Source of the DNA: Clostridiales bacterium
Lineage (GTDB): Bacteria > Bacillota > Clostridia > Peptostreptococcales > Anaerovoracaceae
Assembly: GCA_009776955.1 (NCBI GenBank)
Contig: WRMW01000005.1
Location: forward strand, 1-64,000
Reading direction: 5' to 3'
DNA length: 64,000 nt
Shown here: positions 23,268 to 31,586 of the stretch, piece after piece
How positions within the stretch are numbered: the stretch's first letter is position 1
Layout of the letters: each line of letters opens with the position of its first letter
Notes under the pieces: generated by a model
Seen by the model: only the letters and a program-made list of their open reading frames with translations
Database searches by the model: none
What the model was told of the DNA's origin: nothing
Position numbers and translations under genes: made by a program

Positions 23268-24707
23268 ATGAGCATTGACAAAAGCAATCTGACACTGTTG
23301 ACGGACTTTTATGAAATCACGATGTCCGGCGGGTATTTTGAGACGGGGCGCGCGGACGAGACAGCGTACTTCGACCTGTCCTTCCGTCGCGTGCCCGACA
23401 ATGGCGGATATGTGATAATGGCAGGGCTTGAACAGATCATCGAGTATCTGTCGAACCTGAGCTTCACTGAAGAGGACATCGCCTGCCTTCGCAGCAAGGG
23501 AGTATTCTCGGAGGCGTTCCTAGGCCACCTTAAAAATTTCGAGTTCAAGTGCGACGTCTGGGCGATACCCGAAGGGACGCCGGTTTTTCCGAACGAACCC
23601 TTGATAACAGTGCGCGGGCCGCTTATGCAGGCTCAGTACATAGAGACCATGCTGCTCCTTTTCATAAACCACCAGAGCCTTATAGCCACCAAGGCGAACC
23701 GCATCGTGCGGGCGGCGCAGGGCAGGCCTGTGATGGAGTTCGGCACGCGGCGGGCTCATGGCGTGTCGGCAGCTATCTTCGGTGCGCGTGCCTCTTACAT
23801 CGGCGGCTGCGTCGGCACGGCATGCACGGCGGCGGACCGTGACCTCGGCATCGCCGCCCTCGGCACCATGGGGCATTCATGGGTGCAAGTATTTCCGTCC
23901 GAGTACGAGGCGTTCAAAGCGTACGCTGAGTTCTACCCGAACAATTGCACATTGTTAGTGGACACATACAATGTGCTGAAGTCGGGAGTGCCGAACGCCA
24001 TCCGTGTATTCAAGGAAATGAAGCCGACGCGAATGGGCATACGCATCGACTCAGGCGACGTCGCCTACCTTACGAAAAAATCACGTGAAATGCTTGACGC
24101 AGCTGACCTGAAAGACTGCAAGATAGTCGTATCGAACTCGCTCGACGAGTGGCTTATCCGTGACATCTTGCTGCAAGGGGCGCCCATCGACAGCTTCGGC
24201 GTGGGCGAGCGGCTTATCACCGCCGCCTCCGACCCCGTTCTTGGCGGCGTTTACAAACTGGCAGGAATCGAGAAGGACGGCGCCGTCGAGCCCAGGATAA
24301 AGATAAGCGAAAACGTCGAGAAAATAACAAACCCAGGCTACAAAAAAGTCTACAGGCTCTACCACAAGGACACTGGCCGCATGATAGCGGACGTCATCAC
24401 GCTTGCCTGTGAACCCCCGCCCGCCGGCGACGATTACGTGATATTCGACCCATCATTCACATGGAAACGCCAAAAGCTTTCAAACTTCGTCGCAAAAGAG
24501 CTTCAGGCGAAAATTTTCGACAAAGGCAGGCTCGTTTACGACAGCCCGAGTCTCGATGAGATACGCACCCACTGCCTTGCCCAGGTCGACACGCTTTGGG
24601 AAGAGACCCTGCGTTACGAAAATCCGCAGCCCTACTACATAGACCTCTCGCAAAAGCTATGGGAGCTCCGCACCGAGATGATAGAGAGCTTTCAGGAAAA
24701 ATCTTGA
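23268..24707 (+). CDS. pncB: Nicotinate phosphoribosyltransferase
   Basis: A 479-residue enzyme of the NAD salvage pathway, joining nicotinate and PRPP with ATP to make nicotinate mononucleotide. It starts with the typical LLTDFYEITMSGGYF and has the family's EFGTRRAHG, GTMGHSWVQ and RIDSGDVAYLTK motifs, including the conserved active-site His in the GTMGHS segment. Length fits the long bacterial form. AAGGAG lies just before ATG 23268. It is probably transcribed alone; the next gene starts over 100 nt downstream with its own -10 box. Confidence 0.93.
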   Translation: MSIDKSNLTLLTDFYEITMSGGYFETGRADETAYFDLSFRRVPDNGGYVIMAGLEQIIEYLSNLSFTEEDIACLRSKGVFSEAFLGHLKNFEFKCDVWAIPEGTPVFPNEPLITVRGPLMQAQYIETMLLLFINHQSLIATKANRIVRAAQGRPVMEFGTRRAHGVSAAIFGARASYIGGCVGTACTAADRDLGIAALGTMGHSWVQVFPSEYEAFKAYAEFYPNNCTLLVDTYNVLKSGVPNAIRVFKEMKPTRMGIRIDSGDVAYLTKKSREMLDAADLKDCKIVVSNSLDEWLIRDILLQGAPIDSFGVGERLITAASDPVLGGVYKLAGIEKDGAVEPRIKISENVEKITNPGYKKVYRLYHKDTGRMIADVITLACEPPPAGDDYVIFDPSFTWKRQKLSNFVAKELQAKIFDKGRLVYDSPSLDEIRTHCLAQVDTLWEETLRYENPQPYYIDLSQKLWELRTEMIESFQEKS

Positions 24708-24797
24708 AATCTAACCGCAATAAAGACTTCAAAGGGCTGTAAACAAACTAACACGCACGTGTAACCGATATCCCCGCCTACTCTGATACACTTTCCA

Positions 24798-24803
24798 TAT
24801 AAT
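24798..24803 (+). promoter_or_regulatory. Candidate -10 box
   Basis: TATAAT lies 19 nt before the GTG start at 24823 with an AAGGAAAGGG site in between. No good -35 box was found. Confidence 0.4.
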
Positions 24804-24822
24804 AAGGAAAGGGCAGAGAGCC

Positions 24823-25782
24823 GTGACAAAATCAAACAGAAAAAAGAGAAAAGTCCTCGTGATCGGCAGCGTGCGAATCCCCTTGTACGCACCCAAGCGG
24901 ATGTCCCAAGCGGCTCAGGCGGCGGGGAACACGGTTGCGGGCATCAAGGAAGCCATGGCTCCGCTGATGAAGCAAAGGCTAAATCTGGGCGGCACACGCA
25001 TCCCCATCGTGTTTTTCTTGGTGGCGGTCTTGGCGATAGTGCCGTTGATGGCGTTCGGCGCCGGCAATCAAGGGGACGGTTCGGATGCCACGGACGATCC
25101 CCTTGCAATAGAGGAACAGGACGGCAATAGTGGGGACATTGGCGACGATAAGGACGGAGCCACAACGTTCTTCGAGCCGGAAATAAAGAAGTACACAGGC
25201 GAAATAACCCACGATTCAGCGTTGAGCAAGTGGGTCAGGAAAGTGGATCGCGATGTGGACGGCAATATGGAGAACGTCTATATCAGCAACGACCTGAACA
25301 CAGACGTCGTGACCGTGAAAAACGGGGACGTGGTATTCTTCCGTATAGACGTGTTCAACCAAGGCGCCAACCCCATTTTCATATCGGAAATCATCGACCA
25401 ATTGCCGGAAGGCCTGAGGTTCGACCCGTCTGCCACGATCGCGCACGTAGATTCGAGCCTGCCGCCCTACAACAACGACCTATGGGAGCTGGTGGCTGGC
25501 GCATATGGCGAGCCGGACTCAGTGAGATACAAAGGCCCCAAGATATTCCTGCCAGGATGGGACGGCAACGATGACGGCTTCCCTGAGCACAGGCTCCCCA
25601 TTGTGCTGATTGTCGATGTCCCCGAGGACATCACAGAGGCTATGACGCTTGGGAATTTTGCGGAGATTACGAAGCTCGAGACCGAGGCCGGCGCGGACGT
25701 GGCCTACCTCGCTTACGACGACGACTCCCGCGACCATGCGTACCTGGCCATATATCCGTCGTTCAACTTTGTGGTACAATAA
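24823..25782 (+). CDS. Membrane-anchored extracellular protein, DUF11-like
   Basis: A 319-residue protein with a long basic N-terminus (KSNRKKRKV...), a membrane helix at about residues 60-78, an acidic linker, and an extracellular domain from about residue 130. The segment VVTVKNGDVVFFRIDVFNQGANP...IDQLPEGLRF matches the DUF11 / conserved-repeat type of Ig-like domain found in wall-linked proteins. GTG 24823 follows AAGGAAAGGG at good spacing. It lies 6 nt before the next membrane protein gene, so the two form a likely pair. Function unknown. Confidence 0.75.
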   Translation: MTKSNRKKRKVLVIGSVRIPLYAPKRMSQAAQAAGNTVAGIKEAMAPLMKQRLNLGGTRIPIVFFLVAVLAIVPLMAFGAGNQGDGSDATDDPLAIEEQDGNSGDIGDDKDGATTFFEPEIKKYTGEITHDSALSKWVRKVDRDVDGNMENVYISNDLNTDVVTVKNGDVVFFRIDVFNQGANPIFISEIIDQLPEGLRFDPSATIAHVDSSLPPYNNDLWELVAGAYGEPDSVRYKGPKIFLPGWDGNDDGFPEHRLPIVLIVDVPEDITEAMTLGNFAEITKLETEAGADVAYLAYDDDSRDHAYLAIYPSFNFVVQ

Positions 25783-25788
25783 CAAATT

Positions 25789-26337
25789 ATGCGTGATTTT
25801 TTCTATAACAAGGGAGATGTGCTGATTGCGATTTTGATAATCTTGGTCGCGGTTTTTGTGATCTATCTAAGAGTCGGGGTCATAATGGAGTATTCGGCAA
25901 CTGGCGAAAGCCGCGGAAGCCTGCTCCCGCCGATAGAGAGTTTGCTCGGCATATTCGGGAATGACGACGAAGAGCCGGAACCCGAACCCCCGGAGCCTTT
26001 TGCGCCGGAGCCGGAGCCGGAGCCCGCCCCCGCCCCTCCACCAGAGCCGGAGCCGGAACCCGAGCCAGAGCCGGAGCCGGAGCCCGAACCCTTGGAGCCC
26101 CAGACAGAGGAGCCGCCTCCGCCCCCGTCCGTCCCTGACGTGCAGATCACGATAGCGGCAGGCGATTCCGCGAGCGCCATTGCGGACAAGCTGCTCGCAG
26201 CAGGCGCCATCACGGACAAACAGGCGTTCTTGGCAGATGTCACTTCGCAAGGCGCCGACTCAAGGCTCAGGATAGGGACTTACACAATACCGGGCGGGTC
26301 GAGCCACTCGGATATCATAAGCATTCTTACATTATAG
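25789..26337 (+). CDS. Membrane protein with Glu-Pro linker and MltG/YceG-like domain
   Basis: A 182-residue protein with an N-terminal membrane helix (about 10-30), a long spacer of Pro-Glu repeats (about 62-112), and a C-terminal domain of about 60 residues. That domain (IAAGDSASAIADKLLAAGAI...RIGTYTIPGGSSHSDIISIL) matches the LysM-like part of MltG endolytic transglycosylases. The catalytic transglycosylase domain is missing, so it may only bind or position peptidoglycan. The stiff Pro-Glu spacer would hold the domain away from the membrane. Pairs with the DUF11-like gene 6 nt upstream. Confidence 0.75.
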   Translation: MRDFFYNKGDVLIAILIILVAVFVIYLRVGVIMEYSATGESRGSLLPPIESLLGIFGNDDEEPEPEPPEPFAPEPEPEPAPAPPPEPEPEPEPEPEPEPEPLEPQTEEPPPPPSVPDVQITIAAGDSASAIADKLLAAGAITDKQAFLADVTSQGADSRLRIGTYTIPGGSSHSDIISILTL

Positions 26338-26379
26338 AAACAGGGATGGCCGCAGCCGGCCACGGAAAGCGAGGAAAAG

Positions 26380-27309
26380 ATGCCATTGGTAAGCACAAAG
26401 GAAATGTTTGAGAAAGCCTATAAGGGAGGCTACGCCATAGGCGCTTTCAACGTCAACAATATGGAGATAGTGCAGGGGATCACCGAGGCGGCGAAAGAGG
26501 AAAACGCCCCCCTCATACTCCAGGTCTCTGCGGGCGCGCGCAAATACGCCAAGCACGTCTATTTGATGAAGCTCGTCGAGGCGGCGCTCGAGGACACTGG
26601 GCTTCCCATCGCGCTCCATCTGGACCACGGCGCGGATTTCGAGACTTGCAAATCGTGCATAGATGGCGGCTTCTCATCCGTGATGATAGACGGCTCACAC
26701 CATCCTTTCGAGGAAAACATGGCGGTAACAAAGCGGGTTGTCGAGTATGCGCACGAGCGTGGCGTCACCGTGGAGGGCGAGCTCGGCCAGCTTGCAGGCG
26801 TCGAGGATGACGTGAGCGTCGAGCATCACAGCTATACAGACCCGTCGCAAGTGCAGGAGTTCGTCGAGAAAACGGGCGTCGATTCGCTCGCCATAGCCAT
26901 AGGCACATCGCATGGCGCCTTCAAGTTCAAGCCAGGGCAGAAACCGCAGCTGAGGTTCGACATACTTGAGGATGTCTCGGCGCGTCTGCCAGGATTTCCA
27001 ATTGTGCTGCACGGCGCGTCCTCGGTCATTCCCGAGCTTGTCGAAAAAGTGAACAAGTACGGCGGCGCAATGCCCGATGCCATAGGCATACCGGAGGACA
27101 TGCTGCGTGAAGCCGCAAAGAGCGCAGTCTGCAAAATCAACATAGATTCGGATCTGCGGCTTGCCATGACTGCCACTGTCCGTGAGCATTTTGCGCTCCA
27201 CCCTGGCGATTTCGACCCCAGGCAATACCTAAAGCCGGCACGTGAGGCGATAAAAGAAGTGGTGAAACGCAAGCTTGTCAACGTGCTGGGCTGCAACGGC
27301 AAAGCGTAA
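26380..27309 (+). CDS. fba: Class II fructose-bisphosphate aldolase
   Basis: A 309-residue zinc aldolase that splits fructose 1,6-bisphosphate into glyceraldehyde 3-phosphate and dihydroxyacetone phosphate in glycolysis. It has the zinc-binding ALHLDHGAD motif (about residues 78-86), SVMIDGSHHPFEEN, the GELGQLAGVED acidic segment, and the phosphate-binding VLHGASS and KINIDSDLR motifs. It is the first gene of a tight run with the pseudouridine synthase, lepB and smpB; its stop codon TAA directly abuts the next start. Confidence 0.94.
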   Translation: MPLVSTKEMFEKAYKGGYAIGAFNVNNMEIVQGITEAAKEENAPLILQVSAGARKYAKHVYLMKLVEAALEDTGLPIALHLDHGADFETCKSCIDGGFSSVMIDGSHHPFEENMAVTKRVVEYAHERGVTVEGELGQLAGVEDDVSVEHHSYTDPSQVQEFVEKTGVDSLAIAIGTSHGAFKFKPGQKPQLRFDILEDVSARLPGFPIVLHGASSVIPELVEKVNKYGGAMPDAIGIPEDMLREAAKSAVCKINIDSDLRLAMTATVREHFALHPGDFDPRQYLKPAREAIKEVVKRKLVNVLGCNGKA

Positions 27310-28311
27310 GTGCGTTTTGAAGTAGGCGAAAACGAAGCGGGAAGGCGGCTTGACCGTGTCCTGAAAAAGATACTGAAAGGCGCATCGCTTTCGTTCATAT
27401 ACAGGATCATCCGCAAGGATGTGAAAGTGAACGGGAAGCGTGCCACAGGCGAAGCATTGCTCGTGCCCGGCGATATCGTCGAGATTTTTCTGCCAGAGGA
27501 ACAGATACGTGAGTTCGGGCAGAGAGGGCGGCCGGACCTGCCGGCGGCAAAGAAGCAATTCGACGTGGTTTTCGAGGACGAAAGCGTTCTCGTTGTGAAC
27601 AAACCGTTCGGCCTGCTGACGCATGGCGATGCGGTCGAAAAGAAGAACACGCTGGCAAACCAGGTGGTGGCGTACCTGGCGGAAACGGGCGTCTACGTCC
27701 CCGGCGGGACAAAGACATTCACGCCGGCGCCGGCAAGCAGGCTCGACCGCAACACGACGGGGCTCGTTATGTTCGGCAAGACCCTGCCGGCAGCCCGTGA
27801 CCTCGCCGTGATGTTATCGGGCATGGAAGGCGGGAACGCCTATGTCGAGAAGGCCTACCTGACCATCGTTGTGGGCGAGATAAAAGCCCCCATGACGCTG
27901 AAAGCGCGCATGGTGCGTGAGGAAGGCAAGAACTTGACGAAGGTTTTGCCGGAGGCGTCGGACGAAGGCCGCACGATGGTTACAGATATTAAACCGCTTG
28001 CGACCGGAAAAGGGTATACTCTTGTGGAGGCACGGCTTTTGACAGGGAGGACGCACCAGATACGGGCGCAGCTTGCGGAGGCAGGCTGCCCGGTGATAGG
28101 CGATCGCAAGTACGGAGACACGACGGCAAACCGTATGGCTTCGCAAAAGTACGGCCTTACGACCCAGCTGCTTCACGCATACCGCCTGACGATAAAGGGC
28201 GGGGCGGGAAGCCTGGAGTATCTAAAGGGAAAGACCTTCCGGGCAAAACCGCCCGCCAGGTTTGAAGGGATCATGGAGGATCTCGGATGCGGAACAAAGA
28301 TGAAATCATAG
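27310..28311 (+). CDS. RluC/RluD-family pseudouridine synthase
   Basis: A 333-residue enzyme that converts uridine to pseudouridine in rRNA. An S4 RNA-binding domain (about 12-70) is followed by the RluA-type catalytic domain with the active-site Asp in SRLDRNTTGLV (about residue 143) and the GRTHQIRAQLAEAGCPVIGD motif. GTG 27310 follows the fba stop with no gap, and the 3' end overlaps lepB by 25 nt. The exact target site cannot be told from sequence. Confidence 0.9.
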   Translation: MRFEVGENEAGRRLDRVLKKILKGASLSFIYRIIRKDVKVNGKRATGEALLVPGDIVEIFLPEEQIREFGQRGRPDLPAAKKQFDVVFEDESVLVVNKPFGLLTHGDAVEKKNTLANQVVAYLAETGVYVPGGTKTFTPAPASRLDRNTTGLVMFGKTLPAARDLAVMLSGMEGGNAYVEKAYLTIVVGEIKAPMTLKARMVREEGKNLTKVLPEASDEGRTMVTDIKPLATGKGYTLVEARLLTGRTHQIRAQLAEAGCPVIGDRKYGDTTANRMASQKYGLTTQLLHAYRLTIKGGAGSLEYLKGKTFRAKPPARFEGIMEDLGCGTKMKS

Positions 28312-28901
28312 ACAATTACCTGATCGAGGAGTACGACGGGGATGTCCCCCAGGACGAGCTCGACGACAGGGCAAAGGCGAAAAGGCGTGCGCTCACCCTT
28401 ATACGCGACATCGTCATAGCCTTTGTCGTGATTGTCGTGATACTGCAATTTATAAGGCCGACCATAGTGTTCGAGCATTCGATGGAAGACACCCTGCACC
28501 CCGAGGACTATGTGTTTCTTGCGAGGCAGGCTTATTTACTAAGCGATGTCAGCTTTGGCGACGTGGTTGTGTGCGAGTCGGTGATCCTCGATGACAGAGG
28601 GGTTCCAAAAAATCTGATAAAGCGCGTGATAGGGCTGCCCGACGATATAATAGCCGTACGGGACGGCGCGGTTTACCGCAATGGGGAACGTCTGGACGAG
28701 CCTTATACCAAGGACGGCTATACGGAAGGCGAGATGGCATCGGTCACGGTGCCGCAAGGGACGTATTTTCTGCTTGGCGACAACAGGCAAGTGAGCAAGG
28801 ACAGCCGCGACGCCGAGATAGGTTTTGTAGAAGAGGACAAGATAAAGGGGAAGGTGTTTTTCCGCCTGTTTCCCATCAGCAGCATAGGGATAGTCAGGTA
28901 A
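28287..28901 (+). CDS. lepB: Signal peptidase I
   Basis: A 204-residue membrane protease that removes signal peptides from exported proteins. One membrane helix lies at about residues 38-56. The catalytic Ser lies in EHSMEDTL (about residue 66) and the general-base Lys in [11 protein letters not shown] (about 112); the GDNRxxSxDSR box is also present as [14 protein letters not shown] 28287 lies within the pseudouridine synthase gene, and the stop shares one base with the smpB start. The many large secreted proteins in this window are its natural substrates. Confidence 0.92.
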   Translation: MRNKDEIIDNYLIEEYDGDVPQDELDDRAKAKRRALTLIRDIVIAFVVIVVILQFIRPTIVFEHSMEDTLHPEDYVFLARQAYLLSDVSFGDVVVCESVILDDRGVPKNLIKRVIGLPDDIIAVRDGAVYRNGERLDEPYTKDGYTEGEMASVTVPQGTYFLLGDNRQVSKDSRDAEIGFVEEDKIKGKVFFRLFPISSIGIVR

Positions 28902-29362
28902 TGAAGCAGAAGCCGAACCGGAAAATGCTCGCCGTCAACAAATCGGCGCGGCACGATTACTTCATCGAAGAAGCCTTTGAGGCTGGCCTTGTCCTGACGG
29001 GCACTGAGATAAAATCGCTCCGCAAAGGCAGAGTGAACCTTGCCGAGAGCTATGCGAGGATCATAGAGGGCGAGCTTTTCATCGTAGGCATGAATATAAA
29101 GCCCTACGAGCAGGGCAACCGCTACAACGTGGACCCTTTGCGGCCGCGCAAGCTGCTCTTGCACAAAAAAGAGCTGCACAAGCTCCATCAGGAGACAAAA
29201 CGTGAAGGCCTTACAATTGTGCCATTGAACATCTACCTGAACGACCGTGGACTCGCCAAGATGGAGATAGCTCTGGCGCGAGGCAAGAAGCTGTACGACA
29301 AACGCGAGAGCATAGCGGAGCGCGATACGGAGCGCCGTATGCAGAGGGCGAAGCTGAAATAA
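28901..29362 (+). CDS. smpB: SsrA-binding protein
   Basis: A 153-residue RNA-binding protein that delivers tmRNA to stalled ribosomes. It has the family's N-terminal [29 protein letters not shown]-type start and the LNDRGLAK segment, and ends in the basic tail ([19 protein letters not shown]) that enters the empty mRNA channel. The ATG overlaps the lepB stop. The tmRNA gene lies about 950 nt downstream, separated by a surface-protein remnant. Confidence 0.95.
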   Translation: MKQKPNRKMLAVNKSARHDYFIEEAFEAGLVLTGTEIKSLRKGRVNLAESYARIIEGELFIVGMNIKPYEQGNRYNVDPLRPRKLLLHKKELHKLHQETKREGLTIVPLNIYLNDRGLAKMEIALARGKKLYDKRESIAERDTERRMQRAKLK

Positions 29363-29420
29363 AACGCTTGTCAACATCCAGAAATTGTGAAAGAATGCCC
29401 AGGTATGCGAGGATAACGGA

Positions 29421-30236
29421 GTGGCCGTCACGCTCGGCGTGTCATCCTTCGCAACGGATTACAGCTTTGTGCGGTGGGACGTGACGCCCTCCTCCGTCAC
29501 ATGGGCTACGGGCAGCGCGACCACGCAGAACTCGTCGTTCGTCATGCCCGCCGAAGATGTCACAGTGACGCCAGTGTATCTGTACGCACCCTCGTACAAC
29601 GTCACGCTGAACCAGGCCACAGGCGGCACAGCTACGCGCTCGCCCGCCAGGGCGGCCGAAGGCGACTCCGTCACCCTCAACATAGACTCCCTGGTCACGA
29701 ATTACAGCTTTGTGCGGTGGGATGTGATGCCGTCCACGCCGCCCATCGTATGGACTACTGGCAGCGCAACGACCCCAAGCGCGACGTTCAACATGCCGGC
29801 ATCAGCCGTCACCGTGACGCCCGTATACCATACTGACATGAACGCTATCACGCTGCGACAGGCCACGGGCGGCACAGCCACGGCCTCGCCCAGGATGGCG
29901 CTCGCAGACGAGACCATCACGCTAGGCATATCATCCCTGCGGGCAAATTACAGCTTCGTGCGGTGGGACGTATCGCCCGCCGTCACATGGACCGCAGGCG
30001 ACGAAACGACCCAGGCCGCGGCATTCACCATGCCAAACAGCACCGTATCCGTCCGCCCAGTCTACCGCGACAACACACCCGCCCCGCCCCCACCCGCCGC
30101 CACGGCGCAAAGCGGCGGCTCCCCCCGCACTTCCGACGACACAAACATGCCCCTATGGTGGCTATTGTTCGCATACTCCGCATCAGGGCTCGCCATTATC
30201 GGCCTATACCACACCCGCCGCCGGCTGAACAACTAA
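29421..30236 (+). pseudogene. Remnant of a surface protein (C-terminal repeats and membrane tail)
   Basis: An open frame of 271 codons with three repeats of about 75 residues (GGTAT.SP..A ... YSFVRWDV.P ... FxMP...VTVTPVY), similar to InlB-type B repeats. It ends with PRTSDDTNMPLWW, a hydrophobic helix and RRRLNN, a layout like a sortase signal but without a clear LPxTG. There is no signal peptide; the frame opens inside a repeat unit after a TGA at 29388, so the 5' part seems to be lost. A GAGG site 8 nt before GTG 29421 could be chance. Confidence 0.65.
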
Positions 30237-30246
30237 CCCCCGCCCC

Positions 30247-30275
30247 TTGACCCCCCGCCCAAAACAATGTACAAT
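30247..30275 (+). promoter_or_regulatory. tmRNA promoter
   Basis: TTGACC (30247-30252) and TACAAT (30270-30275) are 17 bp apart. Transcription would start near 30282, about 25 nt before the mature tmRNA 5' end, leaving a leader for RNase P to remove. Confidence 0.6.
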
Positions 30276-30307
30276 CCCCCATAGGATTGGTTGTATTTTC
30301 TCCCCAA

Positions 30308-30686
30308 GGGGATGTACGGGTCTCGACGGGGGTGCAGAAGCAGGACAAGCGAGCCGTAGTCGCCCAGTCTACGTTAAAAGGGGCAAGCGAAAATTAAACG
30401 CGAAAAACCAAACCAATCTCGCATACGCGGCCTAGTATCCGCACAGCGACGCTGACCCGGACTCACCTGTAGGCTCGGACCTCGGCGCCAAACATACAGG
30501 AAAACTCTGTGTGAGCTCCCGGTAACACAGGGGAACTACGGGATAGCCGACTCCGCACTGCGCCTGTGACGCGCGGACGAAGCGAACGTGGCGCCTTCGG
30601 GGCGCCAGATCATCGCAGGCTGCGCTCGGAGAAAACCCTAGCGGAAGCGCTTTCGGACGTGGGTTCGACTCCCACCATCTCCACCA
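30308..30686 (+). ncRNA. ssrA: Transfer-messenger RNA (tmRNA)
   Basis: 379 nt. The 5' end GGGGATG pairs with CATCTCC before the encoded ACCA at 30683-30686 to form the acceptor stem, and a T-arm with GGGTTCGACTCCC lies just upstream of the 3' end. The tag frame starts with GCG at 30400 and ends with TAG at 30433-30435, giving AKNQTNLAYAA, with the usual hydrophobic AA ending for proteolysis. Together with SmpB it frees stalled ribosomes and tags the unfinished protein. Confidence 0.95.
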
Positions 30687-30723
30687 AATCAAAGAAACGC
30701 CCCAACGGGCGTTTTTTTGATTT
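30669..30723 (+). repeat. Direct repeat copy 1: ssrA 3' end plus terminator
   Basis: A 55-nt stretch from the 3' end of ssrA through its terminator is repeated almost exactly at 30897-30950 (one T fewer). The 3' end of ssrA is a common integration site for mobile islands, so this resembles a left/right attachment-site pair. Confidence 0.7.
30696..30718 (+). terminator. tmRNA terminator
   Basis: The stem AACGCCC / GGGCGTT with a CAAC loop is followed by seven T in all. It lies 9 nt after the mature 3' end of ssrA. Confidence 0.85.
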
Positions 30724-30896
30724 AATCAAGGTGGGAGTCGAACTGGAGGGGGAATGGGGGAGGTGTCCTCCCCCATTTGAGGCGAAGCCGAACTACCAAT
30801 CCGGGGGTGACAGGACGAAGCCCGCGAGCGAAGCGAGTGAGCGCAGTCCGTCAAGAGGGGGCAGCGCCCCCTATGAGAAGCGAAGCGACGTGAGAC
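30724..30896. other. Non-coding stretch between the ssrA 3'-end duplicates
   Basis: No gene is seen. It contains GTGGGAGTCGAAC (30731-30743), an inverted copy of the tmRNA T-arm; a perfect 11-bp hairpin with a TGT loop (30753-30777); and a 7-bp GC hairpin (30856-30872). It may be what is left of an excised or decayed element. Confidence 0.5.
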
Positions 30897-30950
30897 CTCC
30901 CACCATCTCCACCAAATCAAAGAAACGCCCCAACGGGCGTTTTTTGATTT
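30897..30950 (+). repeat. Direct repeat copy 2: ssrA 3' end plus terminator
   Basis: It repeats CTCCCACCATCTCCACCA and the following terminator hairpin with a T6 tail. It starts 228 nt after copy 1. The upstream half of the T-arm is not conserved, so this copy is not a second tmRNA. Confidence 0.7.
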
Positions 30951-30961
30951 GGCCAACGCAG

Positions 30962-31429
30962 TCACACGCCTATATACCACCCTGTCACATCGTCCCCTGC
31001 GAACATGGCCACCCCTATCCCCACGCAGAGCGCAGGACCGAAGGCGAAATGGTCTGCCCGGCCTTTCTTCCTCGTTATGAGCAGGAAGGCGCCGTAGGCG
31101 CCGCCTATCACTATGCCGACAAAGAGGGCGACCAAGCAATGTTGCCAACCGAGGAAGAGCCCGGCGGCCGCCATCAGCTTCACATCGCCGAACCCGAAGG
31201 CCCCGTCGATAAGGATTGCTGTGACAAGAAGCGGCACGGCGGCCACCGCTATGCCTATCAGGCGGTCGCTGAGCCCTATGCCCGGCATGGCGAAAATCGC
31301 GGCCACCCCGCAGGCAGCGATGGCGATATTGAACCGGTCGGGTATCTCCATCGTCTTATGGTCTGCCCACGCGATGGCCACAAGACAGGCCAGCACAACA
31401 CAGCACAAAATAACGGCCACAATACTCAT
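30962..31429 (-). CDS. A24-family prepilin peptidase
   Basis: A 155-residue membrane protease of the short TadV/CpaA type without the N-methylase domain. The two catalytic aspartates are in ADHKTMEIPDRF (about residues 23-34) and GFGDVKLMAA (about 78-87), the GxGDxK motif. It would cut the leader peptides of type IV pilin-like proteins on the cytoplasmic side; no pilin gene is in the window. ATG 31429 is chosen because a consensus promoter ends only 6 nt before it; a longer in-frame ORF would start upstream of that promoter's -35 box. Confidence 0.87.
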   Translation of the reverse strand: MSIVAVILCCVVLACLVAIAWADHKTMEIPDRFNIAIAACGVAAIFAMPGIGLSDRLIGIAVAAVPLLVTAILIDGAFGFGDVKLMAAAGLFLGWQHCLVALFVGIVIGGAYGAFLLITRKKGRADHFAFGPALCVGIGVAMFAGDDVTGWYIGV

Positions 31430-31435
31430 GCCCAA

Positions 31436-31464
31436 ATTATACCTAAACATATAAAAACTGTCAA
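31436..31464 (-). promoter_or_regulatory. Consensus promoter of the prepilin peptidase, leaderless
   Basis: Perfect TTGACA (31459-31464) and TATAAT (31436-31441) boxes on the minus strand, 17 bp apart. The -10 box is followed by TTGGGC and then ATG 31429. The expected start site is at the A of the start codon, so the transcript should have no leader. Confidence 0.75.
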
Positions 31465-31542
31465 TGCATTCCATTAAAATAGTCCCTCCAAAAAAATTCT
31501 CCCATCACAAAAATTTTTCATTCCCAATCTATAGATTTTTGC

Positions 31543-31548
31543 TATACT
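31543..31548 (+). promoter_or_regulatory. Extended -10 box of the chemoreceptor gene
   Basis: TGCTATACT forms an extended -10 box about 39 nt before ATG 31587. The -35 region is not conserved. Confidence 0.4.
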
Positions 31549-31586
31549 TTAGCTACAACTGTGTCTTGCATAGAAAAGAGGGGTGT

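Noticed and set aside
30432-30692. A minus-strand frame with WWRWWESNPRPK across the tmRNA 3' end
   Set aside because: This is a familiar false protein caused by translating the antisense strand of tRNA or tmRNA 3' ends.
30731-30743. A T-arm-like sequence that could mark a tRNA on the minus strand
   Set aside because: Only the T-arm half is present; no acceptor stem, D-arm or anticodon arm can be built around it.
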